A stretch of DNA of 64,000 nt, from NCBI RefSeq assembly GCF_000020565.1, contig NC_010830.1, forward strand, positions 910,001-974,000, read 5' to 3'. The DNA comes from Candidatus Amoebophilus asiaticus 5a2. Its GTDB lineage: Bacteria; Bacteroidota; Bacteroidia; Cytophagales; Amoebophilaceae. This document shows, piece by piece, positions 19,009 through 28,311 of the stretch (positions are counted from its first letter, which is position 1; each line of letters starts with the position of its first letter). The notes beneath the pieces were generated by a model, which saw nothing but the letters and a program-made list of their open reading frames with translations, searched no databases and had not been told where the DNA came from. Position numbers and translations under genes: made by a program.

Positions 19009-19605
19009 TTAAAACAATTCTATTCTTTCCTTTTTCTGTCGCCGCCGCTTGGTAGCTTGAGGAATATTAGCTGCTTGCCTTTGTATCCTTCTATATTCAC
19101 CGAATTCTTACCTGCTGGGTAATCTTTTAACTGCTTATTAGAAAAATACCCATCATAGAATGAGACTTGCTACATTAAGCCTCTTTCGAAAGTAAACTTA
19201 AAGTAGTCAGAAACTTATCTAAACACAAGTGATACTATAGTTTCGAAAGAAGTCTATTTTTGTGTGGGAAAAAGCCGTATCACTTTCTACTACCTTGCCG
19301 GCAAACTCTCCTACTGCAAAGCCTCTGATTTGCTGGGGTGTTAATACATCTTGCCAATGCCTTTGCTGGCTTGTACCTTGGCTTTGAGATAGCTTGCCTT
19401 CTTGCATGCTATAGTTTTTCGAGGAAGCACCTAGAAGCTGCTCTTGCTTTCCTAGCAGCTTACTGATATACACTGTCGATTCATCTTTAGGAATTCATCT
19501 AGCTGGTCCTGAACATCTAATAACACAAAATTCCACCCACTACCCATAGAGCAACCACGCGTTAGTCCATTAAACAAAAAAATAAAAAGCAATTTTAAAT
19601 GAGGG
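19009..19605 (-). pseudogene. TraG/VirD4-type conjugation coupling protein remnant
   Basis: Minus-strand fragments resemble the C-terminal part of Bacteroidota TraG: SMGSGWNFVLLDVQDQLDEF, then YISKLLGKQEQLLGASS, then DVLTPQQIRGFAVGEFAGKVVESDTAF, then a basic tail ATKRRRQKKERIELF. They are separated by frame changes and by an 81-bp repeat element inserted at 19176-19256. The coupling protein normally feeds DNA to a type IV secretion channel; this copy is dead. The family call comes from motif order and is not certain. Confidence 0.55.
19176..19256 (-). mobile_element. 81-bp MITE-like inverted-repeat element, copy 3
   Basis: Reverse complement starts TAGACTTCTTTCGAAACT and ends CTTTCGAAAGAGGCTTA. 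Only three of 81 positions differ from the element at 36422-36502. It interrupts the TraG remnant, whose apparent tail (DFFRNYSITCV) is encoded by the element. Confidence 0.85.
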
Positions 19606-20166
19606 GAGAGGAATATGTAAAAAATAATGTCATTTAGCTGGAATGCAAAGTATATCAGCTAGAAAAAGTTTACTTTTTCCCTTTCACCAACAGAAGAAGA
19701 GGTCTCCAAGTAAAGTTTTATGGTAGATATATAAATAGAAGAAAAGGTGTAAGTCAACCTTAAGAATGGAAGGAAGGATTGTGAAAGCAATATTAGTGCA
19801 ACAAATAGTTAATTGGGACCCCTAAGAAAGAAAGGTCTAAATAAAGATTTTTCAATTTTAGTACAGGCATCCTATGTATATTAAAGAACAGAATTAGTGA
19901 ATCAATGTACTAGCACTTAAAACAATTCATTATTTAAAACTTTTCCCAGAAGTCCTGTCCTTTTACTTTCTAGTAGGACCAGCATGTACGTTCATACATA
20001 GAATTACGGTTTCACTAACCTGGTATGGAATTACTCCTGCCTGGTAGATATACAAGCTCAAATTAGAATTAGGTTTTTATATGTGGTTTAAAAAAGTTTA
20101 ATAATCATTTGGGTAATTACTAGCTACCAACTAATATATAGTCCTCACTTATAGCTCCTATCAAGT
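19606..20166. other. Intergenic, nothing recognised
   Basis: About 560 bp without a supportable gene. Reading frames are short and I see no strong hairpin. It probably contains the promoter of the Smr-Sel1 lipoprotein gene. Confidence 0.4.
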
Positions 20167-23100
20167 ATGCACCTGAATTATAACATACGTCATAAACTAA
20201 TAGCTTATACTTTACTACTCAGCTTATTTTTACAAAGCTGTGGTAACTCCTCTAATTTGCTTACTCCTAGGATAAAAGAATCTATAGAGAATATTCCAGG
20301 AGAAACTAAACAAATTGCTACAAATCCTTTAGTGGGCCAAGAATTTACTGCCAAAGGAGGTTACCTAATTACTTTTCATGTGCAAGGCAGGGAATTACAA
20401 GCAGATGTAAGAGTTGATGAAACACAAAAGAAACCTAATTGTAGAAATTTACCTGTGGCAATAGAAAAAGATATAGACTTAGCTAGCTGGGTTAAATTAG
20501 CTCCAAAAATACAAAAAAGATGTGTTCATGTAAGTTTACCTAGAAAAGGTCAGCCAGGGAGTGTATATATTTTCAAAGAAGGTCTTCCAGGAGGAATGAA
20601 GGGATATGGGGGAGGGTCGCATAGAGGTCAGAAAGGTAACAATCGAAATAAAGCCAAAGGTAATAGGAAAGAAAAAGTAGGAAAGGTAAGTACAGTAAGT
20701 TCAAGTTATACCAACGTTAGCACTAGCAGCAACAGACAGGAAGAAGATACTAATTCAAATAAGACAGGGAGCTTAACAGCTTCTCCGAATGACAATAAAA
20801 AACGATCCAAAGGTAAAGAGAAATTAAAGGATGATAAGGCGTGGCTAGATGAAGATGAGGTAGATGAGAATAAGCATATCTCGTATGAGGATGAGGTAGA
20901 AATTCTTAAACAAGGTATTACTAGGCCAAACGTACCATTCATAAGGTACAATATAGAAGCACAAGGTGCCGATGACAAAATACTCTCACACGATTTTCAT
21001 GGTTGTAGGGTACCTGAGTTTAAAGCCGGGGTCCGAAAGTTATTAAAACAAGCACAAGAAGAAAACGCTAATAGGGTAACTCTTATTACAGGAAAAGGAA
21101 ACCATAGCCCAAACGGCCCTGTTCTTTTAAAGGTCCTTCCTAATCTATTGAAAAAAGAATTTTCAGAGGTTATACATGAGCCTAAAAGAGATCTTGGTGC
21201 TTATGAGGTTGTTCTGAAAAAAAAGGAGCGCCCTTCTCTATATGAAGAAAAGTTAAAAAAGTTAAAAGAAATTTCTTCTTTTCTCTACAATTCGAAATTA
21301 AAAACAAAATTGGTTGAAGATGCCAAGAGAGGACTTAACGAGGCCCAGTATGAGTTGGGGGCGATGTTATTAGAGGGCATTGTCTTTGAAAAAAATGAAC
21401 AGGAGGGTTTTGAGTGGATCTCAAAGGCTGCAGAAACCGATGCCACCGCGCAAGTACTTTTAGGTTATTGTTATGAGGTTGGTAAAGGTGTTCCACAAAA
21501 CTACAAACTATCAAAATACTGGTATAAAAAAGCGCTTGCCCAAGATAGCCCAGACGCTGCATTTGCCTTAGGTAAATATTATTGGATGGGTATTAGCGTT
21601 ATTCGAAATGATAAAAAAGGCTTGCAGTTGCTTGAAAAAGCAGCCAATCAAGGACATGCTTGGGCTGCGTACAATTATGGCGATATTCTTTTTCAGCACT
21701 CTACAAAGGTTCCTGTTGACCGATCGCAAGCTCCCAAGTACATAGAACAAGCAGCTAGAAACGGGGTTCTTCCAGCACAAACCCTTCTTGCTAAGCTCTA
21801 TTTCTTTGGATGGGAAGTCGATATTGATGATAGGAAAGCCCTATTTTATTTCTTACAAGCTGCAGAGGCTGGAGATGTTATTGCACAGTATTACTGTGGG
21901 AGATGTTATTCTGAAGGTCGAGGTACTGCTATAGATTCCGTTCAAGCACTTAAATGGTATGAAGCCTCGGCTACGCAAGGAGATCTGGATGCCAAATTAA
22001 GTGTGGCTGGTTTGTTAATGAGAGGAGAAAAGACGCAGAAAAAAGACTTTTTTAGGGCATTGCATATGCTTGAGGAGCTGGCAAAAGTCAATCATGGCAA
22101 CAGTGTTTACCTTTTGGGGATAGTATATTTTTATGGGCAGGGTCCTATCCAACCTAATCAAGAAAAAGCAATACCTCTCTTTCTCCATGCAGCAGAAAAT
22201 GGAACTCTTGAGGCTCAACTCCTTATAGCTAAGCTCTTTACTTGCAATAAAATTAAAACTATCTCTTGCGACCAAATTCTTACTTGGTTGCGTGAAGCTG
22301 CAAAGTTAGAGGATCCTGAAGCTCTCTATTATCTAGGATTGATTCTCGATCAAAAAGAGGAGAATAAACATCAGACAGAAATTTTAGAATGCTTGACCAA
22401 GGCATCCAATCAAGGACATCGCCTGGCTAAGCTCATGTTGGCCATGAAGCTAATGGAAGAAGAAATTGAGCACGAGCAAGTTCTCTTAGTTCTACAACTT
22501 CTTCGAGAAGCTGCCAAAGAACACCCGCTTGCGCTGGATATATTAGGAGGAATTTATATGGACGGTAAAATTGCTCCCTTAAATGAAAAACTGGCATTTG
22601 CTTACTTTGAAAAAGGTGCCGAGTTTGGCCATCGTTCAGCCATCACAAACTTAGCCTTTTGTTATCTATTTGGAAAAGGGATAAAGCAAAACGATCGATT
22701 GGCTGCGGAAAATTTTTTGAAGTCTGCAAAACTAGGTGATCCTTTTGCTCAAATTCAAATTGCAAAATGTTTACTTAAGGGAAGGGGAATAGAGGCTAAT
22801 CATTTGGAGGCTGTAAGTTTTTTAAAGGAAGCTACTGATCAAGGGCTTACTGAAGCAGAATTTTTACTTGGATGGATCTATGCAACCAGTTCAAATGGAA
22901 TTTTAGCTAAACCGGCACAAGGGTTTAATTTATTAAAAAAAGCTGCTGCAAGCGGACATAAAGAAGCAGCTCACCTTCTGGGTCAATTGTGTTTAGACGG
23001 AACTCCTTCTCGAGTGGAAGAAGGCATCTCTTGGTTAAAAAAAGCCGCTTTGTTAGGTGATCTTCGATCCCAATTCTTATTAGGAACTCTATATATAAAA

Positions 23101-24267
23101 CCTGACTGGGTTAAATCTAATCGGGATAAGGCAATCAAATGGTTCAAAATGGCAGCTGCACAAGGGCATCCCACCATTTCATTTTTCTTGGGGCACCTGC
23201 TTTGCAGTCAATCACGATATGATGAAGCTAAAGAGTACCTGGAAAAATTCATTGCAAATGAATCAGAGGAGAAGAATATTATGGAAATGAAACAACGCAG
23301 TTATAAAATTTTAGCACAGATTTATACTACAGAAGGTAATCCAAGTCAAGCTATTAAATACTACAAATTGTGCCCTGAAGAACCAGAGGTGATGTATCAG
23401 TTAGGATATCTGTATGATGTTAACGAAAACCTGGATCTTGATAAATCACTTGTTATTAGTTGTTTAATGAAATCAGCACAACAAAATCACCTCGAAGCTC
23501 AATATTGCTTAGGCTGCGTTTTTGGAAAATTAGCCAAATCTAATCCAGCTTATGGGAAAGGTGCTTTCCAATGGTTTTCAATAGCAGCCGACAATGGACA
23601 CCTCCGTGCTACCTATGAGCTGGGATGTATTTATTTAAAGGGAGAATTTGACCAAAAAGTAGAGCTCCAAAAAGCTTGGAAACTACTTTTGCTACCTGCC
23701 AAGCAAGGGGATGCGAATGCACAATTTTTGCTGGGGTGTATGTGCACCTTTTGGCCTGGCTTAAAACCTAAGTATGCTGAAGGAGTTCGCTGGTTTACAA
23801 AAGCAGCAGAGCAGGGACATCTTGGAGCTTGTTTTAGTTTAGGATATGCTTATCAGCTAGGTCAAGGAGTCGAACTTAACTGGCTTAAGGCTATCAGTTG
23901 GTATTTAAGAAGCGCTGAGAAAGGCCACATAGAGTCCCAATATAATTTGGGAACTATCCTTTTGTCAATGAAGAAACAGGAAGAAGCAATTTATTGGCTT
24001 AAAAAAGCTGCTGCACAAGGAGCACAAGAGGCCCAAAATGTTTTGAGCAAGATATTTGTAGAGGAAGAAGAAATAGATGAGCTGACCACACTGGTACAAC
24101 AGGAACAACAAGACGAAGAACAATTTGTAGAAGCTCAGGGCACCGAGCAAGCGAGCACGACAGAATCTGATATAGAAGATTTAGGTAACGCTGAAAATGA
24201 GCTGGAGAGCATATACCAAGACGAATATGAAGCTCCTGTTAGGCCTTGGACTTGTTCTTTGCAGTAG
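20167..24267 (+). CDS. Smr-domain and Sel1-repeat lipoprotein
   Basis: A 1366-residue predicted lipoprotein (lipobox FLQSC, Cys25). Residues about 56-145 form the shared N-terminal module (GGYLITFHVQGRELQADV ... GSVYIFKEGLPGGMKG). A K/N-rich linker follows. Residues about 270-352 look like an Smr domain: DFHGCRVPEF at about 276 and LITGKGNHSPNGPVL at about 306-318. Smr domains of MutS2 and relatives are nucleases. From about 375 to 1310 come some two dozen Sel1 repeats of about 36 residues, which form a protein-binding superhelix. The tail is acidic and Gln-rich. The whole frame is open. Secretion and a host target are inferred from the architecture. Confidence 0.85.
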   Translation: MHLNYNIRHKLIAYTLLLSLFLQSCGNSSNLLTPRIKESIENIPGETKQIATNPLVGQEFTAKGGYLITFHVQGRELQADVRVDETQKKPNCRNLPVAIEKDIDLASWVKLAPKIQKRCVHVSLPRKGQPGSVYIFKEGLPGGMKGYGGGSHRGQKGNNRNKAKGNRKEKVGKVSTVSSSYTNVSTSSNRQEEDTNSNKTGSLTASPNDNKKRSKGKEKLKDDKAWLDEDEVDENKHISYEDEVEILKQGITRPNVPFIRYNIEAQGADDKILSHDFHGCRVPEFKAGVRKLLKQAQEENANRVTLITGKGNHSPNGPVLLKVLPNLLKKEFSEVIHEPKRDLGAYEVVLKKKERPSLYEEKLKKLKEISSFLYNSKLKTKLVEDAKRGLNEAQYELGAMLLEGIVFEKNEQEGFEWISKAAETDATAQVLLGYCYEVGKGVPQNYKLSKYWYKKALAQDSPDAAFALGKYYWMGISVIRNDKKGLQLLEKAANQGHAWAAYNYGDILFQHSTKVPVDRSQAPKYIEQAARNGVLPAQTLLAKLYFFGWEVDIDDRKALFYFLQAAEAGDVIAQYYCGRCYSEGRGTAIDSVQALKWYEASATQGDLDAKLSVAGLLMRGEKTQKKDFFRALHMLEELAKVNHGNSVYLLGIVYFYGQGPIQPNQEKAIPLFLHAAENGTLEAQLLIAKLFTCNKIKTISCDQILTWLREAAKLEDPEALYYLGLILDQKEENKHQTEILECLTKASNQGHRLAKLMLAMKLMEEEIEHEQVLLVLQLLREAAKEHPLALDILGGIYMDGKIAPLNEKLAFAYFEKGAEFGHRSAITNLAFCYLFGKGIKQNDRLAAENFLKSAKLGDPFAQIQIAKCLLKGRGIEANHLEAVSFLKEATDQGLTEAEFLLGWIYATSSNGILAKPAQGFNLLKKAAASGHKEAAHLLGQLCLDGTPSRVEEGISWLKKAALLGDLRSQFLLGTLYIKPDWVKSNRDKAIKWFKMAAAQGHPTISFFLGHLLCSQSRYDEAKEYLEKFIANESEEKNIMEMKQRSYKILAQIYTTEGNPSQAIKYYKLCPEEPEVMYQLGYLYDVNENLDLDKSLVISCLMKSAQQNHLEAQYCLGCVFGKLAKSNPAYGKGAFQWFSIAADNGHLRATYELGCIYLKGEFDQKVELQKAWKLLLLPAKQGDANAQFLLGCMCTFWPGLKPKYAEGVRWFTKAAEQGHLGACFSLGYAYQLGQGVELNWLKAISWYLRSAEKGHIESQYNLGTILLSMKKQEEAIYWLKKAAAQGAQEAQNVLSKIFVEEEEIDELTTLVQQEQQDEEQFVEAQGTEQASTTESDIEDLGNAENELESIYQDEYEAPVRPWTCSLQ

Positions 24268-24597
24268 TTCATCACAGCAATTTATATACGGCATTCAAAT
24301 CTGTATAAGAAAATACAGTAGAAAAAAGCTATATAGTATATCACCCACTTAGCCATTCTATTTACATTGCGCAAGTCCTTATATACCTCACTTATTATTA
24401 AGAGGCATTATTTTTCTTCTAAAAATCATAAACACTTGCCAACCAACTAGTTATATTACAAAGTGTTTAATATAAGATTCTATCAGCCTACTAAACAACA
24501 CGTTGCCATTCCTAAGCCCATCCCATATCTTACAAAATCAAGGCAACGCTGAATTTTTTGAAAGGGTAAGTATCTAGGTTGATCACCTTTTCTTGAA
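24268..24597. other. Intergenic, nothing recognised
   Basis: A+T-rich spacer between the Smr-Sel1 gene and a long repeat element. No gene, RNA or clear terminator can be supported. Confidence 0.4.
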
Positions 24598-24768
24598 TAG
24601 ACCCGCTGCGAAAAACTTATCAGAAAAAAATAAAGGCAAAATTATATACAATTAATAAAAACTTAAAAGGCAAAATATGTATTTAAAGCATAAAAAAGCC
24701 AGGTTAGCTTTCGTAAAATAACAAGCTATTTAACTAATCTCATAGGTAAACGTTTTGTAGTGGGGCTA
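24598..24768 (+). mobile_element. MITE-like element of the 171-182 bp family, decayed copy
   Basis: The left end TAGACCCGCTGCGAAA and the right end GTTTTGTAGTGGGGCTA are degenerate inverted repeats. The internal stretch ATGTATTTAAAGCATAAAAAAGCC is the reverse complement of a stretch in the copies at 39941-40112 and 61002-61183. Length 171 bp. Confidence 0.6.
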
Positions 24769-25089
24769 ATGTACTTATTAAAGAGTGCACATAAGGTCCT
24801 AAAGTAAACAGGCATAGAGGTCTTAGCTAAGCCTAATTTTCTTAGAAAGGTCTCGTAATTATGTAGAAATGTTTGGTCGATATTTGTAAAAAGTAAGTTA
24901 GCGGAGGAAGTAAAACGTTTTAAAGAGTGTTTAGTGTCTTTGCAACCTCTTTCGCAACAGGTTTAATAGCTAGATATGGACAGGATTATGCCTATTTAGC
25001 TGAAAGGGTGCAGTATTTACTCAAAGAAGACAGCATCAAAGCGTACACAGACCGAATGAAAAAAGAAATACTACTGGTACCCCTTGTTA

Positions 25090-25381
25090 AACCGAGCAAA
25101 TGGGATGGACTTTAGATACGCAAGCAAATAGCTCTTAAAACACAATCCTTACTCACCCAACGAGTGGCGAGCAGATCAGTGTCCATGTGCATTCTAAACC
25201 TTCTGGTCAATGGATCTACAGCGATGCTGAAGGAGAAGAAGGGAATATTATTGATGTGATGTTCGAGGAGAAATGGAGCTGGCAGCAAATCATAACTTTT
25301 GCTGATAAAAAGTTTCTTCCCCTCATGAGTGTAATGGATGAGAATAGGATAGCAGCAAACGGTATTGTTAACTTAGGATAG
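25090..25381 (+). pseudogene. Primase-like mobilisation protein remnant (second copy)
   Basis: The fragment SKPSGQWIYSDAEGEEGNIID and EEKWSWQQIITFADK resembles the start of the CHC2/Toprim primase relic at 11769-12023 (RFYKSLSDEQDKGTIADFML). It has no start or downstream Toprim part and is bounded by an IS1-type relic. It is probably debris of a conjugative element. Confidence 0.45.
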
Positions 25382-25407
25382 TTTTATTAGACTAGAAGAA
25401 AAAAACT

Positions 25408-26085
25408 ATGAATTGCCCTAAGTGTAAGCATATTGAAAAGAATAAGGATGGAATTGTTAGGGGCCTCCAACGCTATAAATGTAAGGCTTACCATTTTCGT
25501 TATACAGTCAGCCGAAGATCTGACGTAAAACCTATAGCCACTAAGCGTTCAGCCCTGCAGCTGTATTTAGAAGGATTAGGATTTCGAGCTATTGGTCGCA
25601 TACTTCAAATAAGTTATGGGGCAGTTTATCAATGGGTCAAAGGATGGGTGGGGTAGCCAAGTAAGTTTACCTACAAGTCAACAGACAGTAGGAATAGTCG
25701 AAATAGATGAATTGCACACGTACATCGGTTCAAAAAAAGTACTGTTGGGTATGGATTGCTGTTGATAGACTTGGCAAACGGTTCCTCTCTTATATGTGTG
25801 GAGACCGATCAGCTTGCACAGGATTAAGGTTATGGGAAGCTATAAAAGGAATAGGTAAGTATTATTGTAGTAATTATTGGAAGAGTTATGGTAAGTTTAT
25901 TTCCCAGATAAGCATATCCGAAGTAAAGCAGAGATCTATACTGTGGAGGGATATAATAGTTTGATTCGACATTATTTAGCAAGATTTAAGCGTAAAGGCA
26001 AATGTTATAGCAAGCAGCTATACATGATCGAGAAATCGCCCAACTTATTAAACTTATTAATGGCAAAGTTAAACAATTAGTTAGC
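25408..26085 (+). pseudogene. IS1-family transposase, frameshifted
   Basis: The InsA-like zinc-ribbon part is intact (MNCPKCKHIEKNKDGIVRG, QRYKCKAYHFRYTV, and the HTH LGFRAIGRILQISYGAVYQW). A stop at 25654 follows. The InsB-like DDE part is broken: IDELHTYIGSKK, then frame changes, then SLIRHYLARFKRKGKCYSK. The enzyme cannot be made. Related relics lie at 27740-27925 and 45118-45826. Confidence 0.8.
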
Positions 26086-26242
26086 TATATTAATTTAACA
26101 ATGCCTAAAAAACACTATTTGTGTCTTAGAAAGGTGATTAATAAAAAATAGAACATGAAGAATATTTATATAGAATGAAGAAGCGAAAATAATTGATAAT
26201 TTACTTGTAGCTGTACTATATAAAATCTAATATATAACTGCT

Positions 26243-27673
26243 ATGAGAAAAACCTACAAGAATTGCCAAAATTATACAGTATTAGCTCTAATAAGCATGA
26301 GCTTAGCCTTACAGAGCTGTAGAATTGAAGGAAACCAAGATATTGTACCAGCTATAAAACAGTTACCTACCAAGAGGCTAGCAAGAATGCAAGCTACTAC
26401 AGATAATCCTGGAGATCATAAACATTTAAGTAGAGCTGTTGAAGACATAAAATTTTCTGGCAAAAGAAAAGTAGAAGAGAAACAAAAAGAAGTAGTTACA
26501 GAAAAAAAGAAAAGAAGGACGCTTGTTGAGGAAGATATAGTCAGTGATATACCTGTTATTCATAAAGAACCCTCCAGTCCAGGTGCCAAACAAAGAAAAA
26601 GGGCTATTTCTATATCTATAAGAAAAGCGACAAGAAAAAAGGCTACAAATGTATCCTTTAATAATATTGTCGAAAACCAGCAGTGTTTTGCAAATTTATT
26701 GAACTATTTGCCTTTAAAAGAAACATTACACCTTAGACAAGCAAATCGTTACCTAAATAAAACCATAGTAGACTCTAAGCTAGTAGTACCCTGTGCAATT
26801 AAAAGAACTATAGATTTTACGGAATTGGATTATACCCCACAAACTATTCCAACTTTCCCTTTTTATCGATTAATGAGAAGTATTGATCAGTTGCCCAGAG
26901 CTTTTTGGAGCTATTTACCTTTAACAAGGGTAGAGGAATTACATTTGAGTTTTATGGATATAAATGATGCTGAGATATGGCAGTTAGGTAAATATTTAGA
27001 ATATAGTAGAATTAAGTTATTAATTGCCATGTTTAATAACATAACATCTAAAGGTTCCACTGATTTAGGTAAGAGTTTACCTTTATGGCCTTCTATATAT
27101 GAAGTTTATCTAAAGAATAATCTTTTAGGAGACGCAGGGGCTATAGGAATATCTCTTTATTTACCTGAATGCCATAACTTAAAAATTATGGACTTAGGTA
27201 GTAATAAAATAGGAGATAAAGGGGCTGCAGGCCTTGGGAAAAATATACAAGATAGTAATATAGAAAATTTAATTCTAACCGGTAATCAAATAACAGCAGA
27301 GGGAGCTTGTGAGCTTGTTAAAAATTTATCTAAAACTAAAGTAAGATGCCTTCAATTAGGTTGCAACCCAATAAAGAACAGACTAGGAGAACTTGGAAGA
27401 ATTCTATCTACAACTCCTGTGAAAATACTTGGTTTACACGGTAACAGAATAGGGAAGAAGGGTATAATGGAGTTAATCCAAAATTTAGCCGGTTCTAATG
27501 TAGAAGAACTTTATTTAGTTAACAATGATATAAGTGATAGCGGTATTAAAAAAATTGCTGAGTTTTTAAAAGACACTAAAATTTATAAGCTAGATGTAAG
27601 AGTAAATTACATACAGAAGAAAACACAACTTTTTTTGACACAACACTATCCTCATGTAGAATGGGTATTTTAA
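26243..27673 (+). CDS. F-box-like / leucine-rich repeat lipoprotein
   Basis: A 476-residue predicted lipoprotein with lipobox LALQSC (Cys26). After a K/E/R-rich linker an F-box-like segment lies at about 148-175 (CFANLLNYLPLKETLHLRQANRYLNKTI). At about 230-465 there are ribonuclease-inhibitor-type leucine-rich repeats (LKIMDLGSNKIGDKGAAGLG; IENLILTGNQITAEGA). The C-terminus is YPHVEWVF. It resembles 9137-10234 in the signal peptide (SMSLxLxSC), the following segment (KQLPxRxLxR) and the F-box region, so the two are paralogues. A role as a substrate-recruiting F-box effector is inferred. Confidence 0.82.
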   Translation: MRKTYKNCQNYTVLALISMSLALQSCRIEGNQDIVPAIKQLPTKRLARMQATTDNPGDHKHLSRAVEDIKFSGKRKVEEKQKEVVTEKKKRRTLVEEDIVSDIPVIHKEPSSPGAKQRKRAISISIRKATRKKATNVSFNNIVENQQCFANLLNYLPLKETLHLRQANRYLNKTIVDSKLVVPCAIKRTIDFTELDYTPQTIPTFPFYRLMRSIDQLPRAFWSYLPLTRVEELHLSFMDINDAEIWQLGKYLEYSRIKLLIAMFNNITSKGSTDLGKSLPLWPSIYEVYLKNNLLGDAGAIGISLYLPECHNLKIMDLGSNKIGDKGAAGLGKNIQDSNIENLILTGNQITAEGACELVKNLSKTKVRCLQLGCNPIKNRLGELGRILSTTPVKILGLHGNRIGKKGIMELIQNLAGSNVEELYLVNNDISDSGIKKIAEFLKDTKIYKLDVRVNYIQKKTQLFLTQHYPHVEWVF

Positions 27674-27739
27674 ATCAACTATTTTTCAATGAAATGAGAG
27701 GAAGAAAAGCCTGAAAATGCAAATCTAGATAATATAAAT

Positions 27740-27925
27740 AAACGGAATTGCTAACTAAAATATAGACAAGATAAAATCTTTATATATCATATCAATAAGT
27801 ATAAAGATAACTCTACCAACCTTTCTAATTTGGAATAATACTTGGTTTTTCTACGGAACCTTGCTAAATAATGCCTAACATTAGCATTATGTGATGCTAT
27901 GTGTGTTGTCTGCTTTTTCTATACC
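27740..27925 (-). pseudogene. IS1-family transposase 3' fragment
   Basis: On the minus strand the stretch encodes NANVRHYLARFRRKTKYYSK and LVELSLYLLI, matching the end of the IS1-type relic at 45118-45826 (NANVRHYMASFKRKNKCYSK). Only the last third of the transposase remains. Confidence 0.6.
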
Positions 27926-27987
27926 TTATGCTAAGGATATTTGTAGCGTAAGATTAAGATGTTAGGGGTTATCCCTTGCTATTGAGA

Positions 27988-28068
27988 TAGCGCCCTTCCA
28001 AAAACTCAAAAATCTATAAATAAACCTGTCTAAATATGGTGAATCGATAGGTTTCAAAAACTCTTTAA
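27988..28068 (-). mobile_element. 81-bp MITE-like element, decayed copy 4
   Basis: A stretch of 81 bp from TAGCGCCCTTCCAAAAAC to GTTTCAAAAACTCTTTA aligns with copies 1 and 2: CTATAAATAAACCTGTCTA in the core, then GATAGGTTT. Its ends are worn. The call rests on the preserved spacing and core. Confidence 0.45.
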
Positions 28069-28246
28069 TATACGGTGCGATTGTTGGTTTAAACGATATA
28101 AAAGATAATTTAAGGATTATTAGCAGTAAAGGCGCCTTAGCAAACGTCATTTGCTAGTTTGTACTACCTAGGGTTTTATGAAAGGTTATACTTTTAGTTT
28201 CTGTTTATCAGTTCAGTCAAGTTTAAAATTAAGTCTAATTTTGCTG

Positions 28247-28287
28247 TTACCCCAAGTACTATATTTATTTAATATAGCTTGGGGTAA
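28247..28287 (-). terminator. Hairpin downstream of typA
   Basis: TTACCCCAAG and CTTGGGGTAA form a perfect 10-bp stem with a further A/T stem inside. It lies 25 bp past the typA stop. There is no strong U-tract, so terminator function is likely but not certain. Confidence 0.55.
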
Positions 28288-28311
28288 AGCTTCTTCTGAA
28301 GGGTTTTATGC

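Noticed and set aside
24927-25115. 62-codon frame (MFSVFATSFATGLIARYGQD...)
   Set aside because: It lies among relics, is not recognisable and shows no link to the primase fragment that follows.
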